64,000 nucleotides of DNA from Marchantia polymorpha subsp. ruderalis (Eukaryota > Streptophyta > Marchantiopsida > Marchantiales > Marchantiaceae). The stretch lies in the NCBI GenBank assembly GCA_037833965.1, contig AP031356.1, positions 10,500,501-10,564,500 on the forward strand, given 5' to 3'. This document shows positions 52,500 to 61,800 of the stretch, piece after piece (the first letter of the stretch is position 1; each line of letters starts with the position of its first letter). The position numbers were made by a program, and so were the translations under genes. The notes below the pieces were generated by a model. That model made no database searches. It was not told the origin of the DNA and worked only from the letters and a program-made list of their open reading frames with translations.

Positions 52500-55335
52500 A
52501 CTGTGGGACTGGGAAGGAGTGAGACGAGTCACACCGAGGGCATTGTCGACCCTAGTGACTGTCACGAAGTACAACTCAGTCCCGACAAGTGCTTGAAGGT
52601 ATCAAGCGCAGTGAGAGGAGACGAGCTAAGGAAAGTACAGGCATTCCTTAGCCATTATGTCGACGTCTTCGCCTGGAAGATCTAAGACATGAAGGGGATA
52701 CCTGCACGGTATGGGGAACACCGTATCGATTTACTGGACGACTCAGTACCCATACGGCAGCGCCAGTATCGCCTCAACCCAAAATACTCCTTGCTAGTTA
52801 AGGAGGAGATAGATAAGTACTTGAGTGCTGGTATTATTTACCCTGTGCTCAGCAGTGAGTGGGTGTCGCCGATTGTTATCGTACCCAAGAAGTTGACGGG
52901 TAAGATACGAGTGTGTCAGGATTTCCGGAAGTTGAATGCAGCAACACGCAAGGATCATCACCCGTTACCATTCACGGATGCCATTCTAGACCATGTCGCA
53001 GGACATGAATGTTATAGCTTCCTGGATGGGTTCTCAGGTTACAACCAGGTGTCTATCCGGGAACAGGACAAGGATAAAACTACGTTCACAACCGACTGGG
53101 GAACTTACGCATACCACAAGATGCCCTTCGGTCTGTGCAACGCGCCTGCCACCTTTCAACGGATGATGACCAATATCTTCCAGGAACAACTGAGGAAGTT
53201 CCTGGAAATATTCATAGATGACTTCTGTGTCTTTGGGAAGCGGTCTGAACACCTAAGTCACTTGAAGCAGACCTTCGATAAATGTAGAGAGAGCAGTTTA
53301 TCACTGCATCCCGAGAAGTGCTTTTTCTTTATGACTAGTGGGATCTTGTTGGGTCATCGGGTCTCGGCAGACGGCATTGCGGTGGACATCGAGAAGGTCA
53401 AGGTTATACTCGAGCTTGAGCCACCCATGAATCTAAGAGAGCTGCGAGCATTCCTGGGTCATGTGGGCTACTACCGAAGATTCATACACCTGTATGCAAT
53501 ACTGGCGGCGGACCTGACCAAGTTGTTGAAGAAAGACGAGCCTTATGCTTGGGGTGCGAACCAGCAGTCAGCATTTGAGGCTCTTAAAGCGAAACTCACG
53601 ACTGCTCCCGTACTAAGGAGTCCAGACTGGAATCGACCATTCCATGTTTACGTTGACACATCTGCATTCGCCATCGGTGTAGTACTGAGTCAAAAGGATG
53701 ACAACAAAAAGGACTACCCGATCTACTTCGCGAGCCGACAGCTGTCTCTAGCAGAGCGGAAGTACACCACGACGGAGAGAGAAGCGTTGGGGATGGTGTA
53801 CTCCTGTAAAAAGTTCCGTCACTACCTAATCTGCTACGAGTTTGTGTTCCATGTGGACCACTACGCATTGCAACACCTAGTCAAGAAAGCCGACCTATCC
53901 GGTCGGATCGCCAGGTGGGTGTTGTTACTACAAGAGTTCACCTACACAGTCCAGACCAGGAAAGGGGTGCACCACGAAAATGCGGATTACTTGTCCCGAT
54001 TATGGACCCAGCCGACAGAGGAGGAATTGGTGGACGATTTTCCAGATGAAGAGTTATTTCAGTTGTCTGCAGGACATGAGTCCCGCTATGCCGACCTGTA
54101 TCGATATCTGCTAACCCTCCAGTGTCCCGTAGGCATGGATTTGGAACAGCGAACTGTCTTTATTCATAAGGCAGGCCCGTACCAACTCCAGCAGGGGGTT
54201 TTGTTCAAGAAGATGGCAGATGAGCGCTTATGCAGATGCCTGGAGGAATCAGAGGTACCAAGAATAGTGAGTGCGATGCATACAGAGGAGGCGGGTGGAC
54301 ACTATGCCACCAGGAACACGGTCACAAAGATTCTAAATGCGGGGTATTGGTGGCCAACCATGTTTAAGGATGTTCTCGATTACATCCGCAAGTGCGACAG
54401 TTGCCAGAGGACGGGGAGACCGACGCCTACAACACGCTGGCCCCTGACTCCCATCATGCCTCTAGCACCTTTCGAAAAGTGGGGCATTGACTTTGTAGGG
54501 CCGATACAACCAGTGACTTAGAAGTACACGAAGGCGCTACATTCTGGTAGCAACGGACTACGCCACCAAAATGGTAGAGGCCAGGGCCACCAGAAGGGAT
54601 GATGCTGCCACAGTGGCAGCCTTCTTGTTTGAGTCGATCATCACACGCTACGGATGTCCCTTAGAGCTAGTCAGCGACCGGGGCACGCATTTTCTGAATC
54701 AGATCATCGAAGATCTGACACGGTATTTCCACATCAAGCACCGGAAGACTACTCCATACAATCCCAAGGCAAATGGACTGACGGAGAAGTCCAATGGTCT
54801 GCTGTGTAAAATACTACTCAAGGTCACGGTGAATCACGCTCACGACTGGGATACGAAGCTAGCAGCCGCTCTATGGGCGTACCGGACGGCTGAGAAGATC
54901 ACGACCAAACAGACACCATACTTTCTGGTGTATGGGCAACACCCGATCCTCCCGATCGAATTTGAAGTACCCACCCAACGAACGTTGGATTTGCAGAGGA
55001 TGGGCGCAGAGGAGAGTCAGCTCTACAGGTTACAGGAGGTCACGCTGCTGGATGAGAGGAGACGAGACGCCGATCATCGCACCAGGAAAATCCAGCTCCG
55101 CCGAAAGGAGAGATACGATAAAAAGATTAAACCGGTACTCCTGCAGGCGGGTGATTTGGCATTGCTCTACGACAGCAGGCATGCCAGATTCCCAGGCAAA
55201 CTGCACCTAAGATGGATGGGACCTTACAGGGTTGTCGAAGTCTTCCCGAATGGATCCATCCAACTTGCGGACCTGGCCGGCGATTTGTTAGGCACCCGAG
55301 TGAACGGGTGGCGGTTGAAGAAATACCACATGTGA
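52494..55335 (+). pseudogene. Element 1 Pol (RT, RNase H, integrase), recently broken
   Basis: In the same frame as gag-pro. RT: PIVIVPKKLTGKIRVCQDFR, FGLCNAPATFQRMM and the catalytic FIDD (Asp codons 53217-53222). RNase H: VYVDTSAFAIGVVLSQ and FHVDHYALQHL. Integrase: an HHCC zinc region ending CDSCQ (about 54280-54410), then GIDFVGP, VSDRG (Asp codon 54676) and TEKSN (Glu codon 54784), giving D-x35-E. The C-terminus ends VNGWRLKKYH, with no chromodomain, as in Athila/Tat-like elements. Lesions: TAA at 52683-52685, TAG at 54519-54521, and a frameshift near 54528, after which integrase continues 54571-55335. These look like single mutations in a young copy. With them the copy cannot make its own Pol. 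Confidence 0.88.
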
Positions 55336-55357
55336 GTGTTCGCGTGGGCGCTCACAA

Positions 55358-55372
55358 TTGAGGAGGGGAGCA
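55358..55372 (+). promoter_or_regulatory. Element 1 polypurine tract
   Basis: The purine-rich run TTGAGGAGGGGAGCA sits directly before the 3' LTR start TGTGG. It is the expected primer site for plus-strand DNA synthesis and defines the left edge of U3. Confidence 0.75.
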
Positions 55373-56632
55373 TGTGGTACCCCACTTTTGGCAATTTTGA
55401 GGAAATTAAAACATTTTTGGAAAACTGTACCCTGGCAGCATTGTAAATAGCCTTCGGTACATCAAAACGGAGTGAATTCGGAAGATCGCGGGGATTCTCG
55501 AGGGATCTTGTATAATCTGGGATTTGGGGTGCAGCAGTAAGGACAGGCACCACCCTCCCTGCGAGCTCTGCAGTTAGGACCCCTACGACGCAAGGCGCAA
55601 AACCCGCCTTCGGAGGTTGCGTCCGCGGCTGTAGGGAAACCCTCCATAATTAGGTCAACCCTCGGGCGCCTTGACCAAGTTAGGGTCCCGTTGGAAAGAG
55701 CTCGACGCACTGATTCCAACGAGCCCAAGAACGCTTGGAACGGATGAGGACTTAGGGAGTTATCACTATTGGAAGAAACGGAGGCGGTCGCCTACGGCGG
55801 AAGGAGTTCGCCACCGGCGCGAATTCCGCCTACGCGGAAGGGGGAATCAAGTTTTGTCCTATGCGCAGGCGAAGGCGTTCGCCTGTGCACAGGCGAAGTA
55901 GGGTTAGGGGAGGCGCGAAGTCCGCCTACGCACAGGCGCTCGCCTGTGCACAGGCGCTTCGGCGTCGGCGGAAAATCCGCCTTGGGCCCTAGAAATGCGC
56001 CTTGTGAGGAAGAAAGTGTACGGCGCCTTCCGCGCCAGCGCAGCGCCGCGTACGACGGAAGAGCCGCCAGAGTAATCAAATCGGTACGGACCATGCGGAC
56101 GGGACGGGTGGATGCGCTCTTGGACGGACGGAGTTGCGGCGACGGAAGCGTCGACGAAGAGACAAGGAACGGACAGACTGGACGGAGACGGCTGACCACG
56201 GTCAACGCCTTCCGCGCCAGCGCGGCGCCGCGCACGAAATTCGCCTGCGCACAGGCGGACGCCTGTGCACAGGAGGATGTTCAAGTTCCGCGCCGGCGGA
56301 GAATCCGCCGAGGCTCCTGCCTGCGTACAGGCAGGAGTTGAACTTTTGTCCGACATGCGGACGCACGCGTCAAGGCAGAGGGGGACTGGCCGAGGGGCGG
56401 TACGAACAAGTGTACCGCGCAAGGCGGAAAACTCGCCTTCGGCGCTACGCCCCCATGTCCGCGGGGTAACACGCTCGCGGAGTATAAATCCGCCAATTCG
56501 AGCGTGAGAGTTTAATCGACGACGGCGGAGCGTGAAGCCGCGCGTGAGAGCGAAGACCGCTCCAGCGTACAGCCGGCGCGGCCATCAAGTGAGACGTTCT
56601 TCACGAGCAAGAGCCGACCATGACCTTCGACC
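55373..56632 (+). mobile_element. Element 1, 3' LTR (5' part), broken by element 2
   Basis: Matches 44190-45431 of the 5' LTR and keeps an 18-base palindromic unit (about 55938-55955) that the 5' LTR lacks. It ends in the first codons of the U3 frame: ATG at 56620, then element 2 after CGACC (56628-56632). The remaining roughly 4.1 kb of this LTR should follow element 2 beyond the window. A TATAAA (56482) is present where the 5' LTR has TTCAAA. Confidence 0.9.
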
Positions 56633-57490
56633 TGTAAGACCGGGTGTTGCACATATGTACTAAGTCTTAGAAGTGGTCAAGGGAATAAGGATGATTAGCC
56701 AAGGCATAGCTAAGACTAGCTAGTTATGACTAAACTAGTTAGTTATAACTAAGTTTATCTAGTCATGATTAAGTTTAGCTACAATGTTTATAGTTGGCGG
56801 AATAATTAGCGGAGTTCTAGAAGAATGGAGTGAGCACTTCTATTTTGTCTTTTACAAGGAGTGAGCACTTCTATTTTGTCTTATACAAAAGTTCTAGATT
56901 CCAAGGGATTAGATATTTGACTAGAAGCTTGGATTCGATTGGTTTGACTAAATGTATGAAAGATGATTGGCTAGACTAAGTCTAATGTTGACTTAGTGGC
57001 TAGGAAGCTTGTAGAAGTTTAAAAGCTTCCAATGGCATGTCGCCACCTCAATCTTGGATTCCGGAAGCTTCTAGAAGGTTTAGGTAGGCCAATGGCATGT
57101 TGCCACGTAGAGAAGGTTAGTCAAACTTACCTAGGTAAAAGTAAGTTAGGAGAAATTACCACATGTTACTATGATAACTTCTCAAGTAGTATAAATAGAG
57201 AGGTAGAGTAGCACCTCTCAAGCAAGTTTGGAGAGTCATGTGTGAGGACTTGTTTCAGTAATGAAGGAGTGAAGTTTTTGAGTATCTTGGAGTATCGACG
57301 TGTGTTTGCATTTATGTGAAGAGGGTGATGTGAGGAGAGTTGTGTGTGAGTTGGAGTGATACATGAGAGTTTGTAAGAGAAGGTGTTTGGGACATGAGTG
57401 AGAGTATGAATCTTAGTCTTCTAGAACCATGATGCGCTACCACAAAGCCATCAGAGGTAAACCTGAGTGAGAGTCAGCCCGGAGGTTGCA
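56633..57490 (+). mobile_element. Element 2, 5' LTR (about 858 bp)
   Basis: Starts TGTAAGACCGGG at 56633 and probably ends GGTTGCA at 57490, four bases before the primer binding site. The same start recurs at 63622. It is AT-rich and unrelated to the giant LTRs. It contains a 31-base tandem duplication (56827-56857 and 56858-56888), a cluster of CTAGTTATGACTAA-like units (56715-56775) and a TATA box. CGACC before it is the target duplication; its partner is beyond the window. Confidence 0.88.
57190..57198 (+). promoter_or_regulatory. Element 2 TATA box
   Basis: TATAAATAG in the 5' LTR, about 300 bases before the LTR end. It would place U3 at 56633 to about 57220 and leave a short R-U5. Confidence 0.65.
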
Positions 57491-57494
57491 TTTT

Positions 57495-57512
57495 TGGTTC
57501 CGTTGCCGGGAC
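57495..57512 (+). promoter_or_regulatory. Element 2 primer binding site
   Basis: TGGTTCCGTTGCCGGGAC directly after the LTR. It resembles the tRNA-Asp-type site (TGGCGCCGTTGCCGGGGA) with a few differences, so the primer may be a variant or another tRNA. Confidence 0.6.
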
Positions 57513-58167
57513 CTCAATCTAGAAGGCGGAATGTTTAGGATTCGATTTCTAGCTCGAGAGAAAGTATCCATGAGGGATCACTTGGTGTTAACATTGGGGA
57601 ATGAAAGAGCGGAGAGTGTGCTTGAGAGCGAAATTCCCTTTGTTTATCCCATAGTCTCATATGATAGCCTAGAAGTGATTTTGTATGTTTTGTTCACGTA
57701 AACATGTCTTTTTGAGAGAAAAGTGATTTTAGACACCGAAGAAGTATTTTTGAAGTTTTTCTTCAAAGTTTTTATTGATTTTAGATTGGAAGATAGAGAA
57801 CGTTTACGTTTTTGTTTTAGGTCTAGAGCATGTGTAAACAAAAAGATATGAGAGTTAGAAGTTGAGGGGTTTTCACGGGTATCAAAAGTCTGCTCTCTGG
57901 AAAGTTTGTACAGAGTTGATTACTTTTTCTGTATTTCAATTTAGGCTTTGAAACTTCGTACGAGTGTGTATTAGAAGATAAGCTACGTTTGAGTCAAAAT
58001 TTCACTGAGAGATCACGTCTAGAGACAAAGTTATGTTGATTTGAAGTTGAGGGGGTACAAAAGCAAGATAACAAAGCAAAAGTTTTTGATTTCTTTATTC
58101 ACAGTTTTCGTCAAGTAGATAGCGTTTCTGGGAGAGGTCTTTTGAGTGGTTTCTACCTTATGGGAAA
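57513..58167 (+). other. Element 2 untranslated leader
   Basis: Some 655 AT-rich bases between the primer binding site and the first ORF. No conserved motif or convincing gene; several short out-of-frame ATGs. Confidence 0.5.
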
Positions 58168-58611
58168 ATGAGTGAACAAGAAGGTTGGAAGGTTAGGTTA
58201 TCCAAAGTACCTCAAGGCTTGGATGTTATAGTGTCTTTAGACTCCAATACAAGAGAATTCAAGGTGGAGTTTGAAGAAAGAGTAGTGAGTCAATCTCCAA
58301 GAGTCAAACGTGAAACTTGTTTTTATTGTGGAGAGGAGGGCCATAAGGTTGTCAATTGTTCCCTGCGGAACAAAGATAGAAGATTGAGGAGCAAGAGGAA
58401 CTTGGGAGATTTGAAACTTCACTTGGGACCATCATCGCCACATGAATCCCAAAGCGCCACCTTCTGTGACAATTGCGGAGTGATTGGGCTACCAGCGGGA
58501 CACGAATGCAGCGGAGTGAAGGCACTTCTGGAATCACTTGTGGAAGGGTTTGACGGCAAGCTAAGTGCTGAAACAGAGAAAGTGACCTCAGCGGGTTCAA
58601 GCTCCAACTGA
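58168..58611 (+). CDS. Element 2 small ORF with two zinc-binding motifs
   Basis: 147 aa, before the gag-pol ORF. A canonical CCHC knuckle CFYCGEEGHKVVNC sits at about residues 52-65. A second, non-canonical cluster CDNCGVIGLPAGHEC lies at about 101-115. Basic residues lie between them, so nucleic-acid binding is likely. The downstream polyprotein has its own gag and knuckle, so this is an extra protein and not the main nucleocapsid. After the TGA, another frame stays open to about 58795 with an acidic start (EDGDHHSNDGEDDDEG). The original protein may have been longer, joined by a frameshift. An A-rich run (58800-58820) then precedes the polyprotein start. Function unknown. Confidence 0.6.
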   Translation: MSEQEGWKVRLSKVPQGLDVIVSLDSNTREFKVEFEERVVSQSPRVKRETCFYCGEEGHKVVNCSLRNKDRRLRSKRNLGDLKLHLGPSSPHESQSATFCDNCGVIGLPAGHECSGVKALLESLVEGFDGKLSAETEKVTSAGSSSN

Positions 58612-58831
58612 AGATGGAGATCATCATTCGAATGATGGAGAAGATGATGATGAGGGTAAGACTCATCGTATGCCTAGGAGAGGAGAGAGCTTTGGCTATC
58701 TTGGAACAACCAATTCCTTTTGTGTTTCCTTTGATGAATTACTCAAGGATGGAGTTAGTGTTGTTTATATTGTATTAGGAAGCCCCATATAAATTTCCAA
58801 TAAAAATAAAAATAAAAAAAATTAGTTGGAA

Positions 58832-61800
58832 ATGGGGAAGCTTCCGGTATTTTATGGGAGGGAGAATGAGGATGTAGAAGCTTTTGTTAGGGACTTCAAG
58901 AGGGCTTGCATAGGAAACAATGAGAGGAAGAAGGACGAGTGGGCTATGCTTTTGCCGGATTTCTTGGAGGATTCTGCTCTCAAGTGGTACAAGGAGTACA
59001 AGAGGGAGCATTCGGAGGACGACACGTGGGAGACATTAACGGAGAACCTGATCGAAAACTTTCTTCCCAGTGAAAGTTATGAAAAGTTGATGTGTGAGGT
59101 CACCTTCTTGAAACAAGGAGAGAACGAGAAGGTGAGGACCTATGTGGAGAGAACCGAGAAGTTGGAATCTAGATTCCACGTGGTGTTGAGGAAGGGCGGA
59201 GACGAAGTGGATGCTACAATGGTGGGGATAAGGGCGATGCTCATGAAGAACTTCGTTGGAGGTTTGAGACCAGAGATTCGAAGTAAGGTGAGATACGAGA
59301 AGCCCTCTTCTAAGGCTGAAGCCATTCGAATTGCTATTAGAATGGAGGAGAGCTTAGAAGATGATGATTCTAGCTTGGTGGCTAGAGAAGTAGCTCCACC
59401 GGTTGTAGGAAGGTCTATTGTTTCAAACACTTCTACTTCATCCACGATAGCGAATCCTAGTGTGGATTTTCAAAATGAGTTGAAATCTATCACGGAGACT
59501 CTAGCAGATCTCAAGATCAATGTAGTACAGTTGTGGGAGAAGAGGAATCAGAACGTAGTAGGAGGCTCTAGGGGGTATGGAAATTATCCTCCAAGAGGAA
59601 ATCCACCTTCAGGAAACTTTGCGGTTTCTTGCTTTTCTTGTGGAGGTCCTCATTTTCAGAGGAATTGTCCTAACCCTCGACAACATGATGGAGTTCGGCA
59701 CAACAACAATGCACCGGCCACGCAACAAGCCAAGGATAAGGGAGTAGCATCCATTGATGTATTCCCTCATCAATGCACTTTTGAGAAAGGGGAGAGCTCA
59801 AAATCGAAAGTGGATATCCTTGCTCATGAGAAGAAGCGGGCCCGATTTGCGGACGAGTCGATTTTCATGGAAGACACGCCAAGTCGAAGTACACGGTCAA
59901 GTGGAGTGAGTCAACCAAGAGTACCAAGGAAGAAGTTGGGCATGGATGACTTTTCCATTTCATCTTCTCAAGCTAAGTATGACGTGGTGGAGGATGTAGG
60001 AAATCAGAAGGCCAATATAACAGTTGGTCAGCTGATTGCCTTGAATCCAGCCATTCGGAAGGAGTTAAGAGGAGGTCTTATCTCCACAAGGACCAAGAAG
60101 CGGAAATCTAAGGGGAAGGCTCACATGACCAATGTGGGAGTTGGGGTGGTGGATGCGGCTGCTTCGGAGGTATGTACACATGCTTCAAAGATCGAAGTGA
60201 GGATCAATGGACATGATGTATCAGATGTGTTGGTTGATGGTGGATCGGCTGTGAATGCCATGTCTGAGAGGTTGATGCAGAAGTTGGGTATGCAACCTTC
60301 TAGACCTTCTAGCATAATTGTTGGTATGGCCAACAAACAGAAGGTAAGACCACTGGGGGTGGTAGACAAAGTTGTGGTTAGTGTGAGGGGAGTGCAAACT
60401 TTGCTTTCCTTCCAAATTCTCAAGGAAGCTAGCTACGACTTGCTGTTGGGACGTCCTTGGTTGAGGGCGGTAGGGACTACGGACCGATGGCACAAGGGCT
60501 ATTTGAGGATAGGCCCAAAGAACCATCGAGTTAAGGTTCCTTTGACGAGAGGAGGGGAATCCACCACTGACTCAGATAGACCAACTGACGAGTATTGGGA
60601 ATCTGAGAGTGAAGAGAGTGGTAGCTTTTCAGAAGTTGACACAGACATCTCAACTTCTGATCAAGAAACATCATCGGAGTACTCTTCTGATGATAATGTT
60701 CAAGTACAAGTCATTGCTGCCATGGAGTTGTTGCCTAGGCCTGGAGTGAAGAAAGATCCTGACAAAGTGGAGATGAGCGAAGAGGAGGTGTGTCGACGAC
60801 TGTCCACTCTCAGGTTTGGTCCCAAGGTTACCAAGGAGGAAAAGGCAAAGTTTCTGGATATATTTCGCAAATATATTCATGTTTTTGCCTTTAGTTACAA
60901 GGATCTTAAGCATGTGACGTTGGAGACTCATCGCATCGAGTTGGAGGAGAAAGCTCGTCCTATTCGGCAAAAGCAACGCCGAATAAATCCACCTACGGCT
61001 CTTGTGGTGAAGGAGGAGATCGACAAGCTCAAGGAGGCTGGCTTCATCTACGAGGTAGAAAATTCTGAATGGGTGTCTCCAATTGTGATAGTGAAGAAGA
61101 AGAATGGTAAGCTACGAGTGTGCGTAGATTACAAAAAGTTGAATGCTGTCACAAAGAAAGACTACTATCCCTTGCCTTTCATAGATGAGATTCTAGAGGA
61201 GGTTGCTGGTCATGAGTGGTATAGTTTTGGAGATGGTTATAGTGGCTATAACCAAATCCAAATTGCCTTAGAAGACCAACTCAAAACAACTTTTACCACT
61301 CCATGGGGAACCTTCGCTTTTAGAGTGATGCCGTTTGGTCTATGTAATGCTCCTGCCACTTTTCAAAGGTTCATGAATAGAGTGTTTGAACCTTTCATTG
61401 GAAAGTTTGTAAGGGATTTCATAGATGATTTTTGTGTTTACGGGAGGAAAGCGGATCATTTTGATCATTTGATCAAAATACTTCAACGGCTGGAGGAAGC
61501 TAAGGCTTCACTCAATCCAGAAAAATGCATTTTTGGATGTGAGGAAGGCCTATTGTTGGGGCATATCATCTCCAAGAATGGTATAGCGGTGGACCCAGAG
61601 AAGGTGACACGGATCATGGAGTTACCTTTTCCGGCGACTTTAACCAAGTTGAGGCAATTCCTTGGTATGGTGGGGTACTATCGACGGTTCATCTTGTCCT
61701 TCTCCAACAAAGCTCATGCCTTGACGAATTACATGAAGAAGGGAGTGGAGTACGAACTCATTTTCAAGGATGAAGCTGCAAAGAAGGCGTTCGAAGTTCT

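Noticed and set aside
52683-52685. Second in-frame stop in pol as another programmed readthrough site
   Set aside because: TAA followed by GAC ATG does not fit a known leaky context. It lies inside the conserved segment before RT, so a point mutation is the simpler reading.
54519-54535. Programmed frameshift between RT and integrase in element 1
   Set aside because: No slippery heptamer is visible, a stop and a small deletion lie together, and related polyproteins are continuous here. Degeneration is more likely.
57486-57701. 71-codon open frame starting in the element 2 LTR and running through the primer binding site
   Set aside because: It has no ATG at its start, no domain, and overlaps functional non-coding signals.
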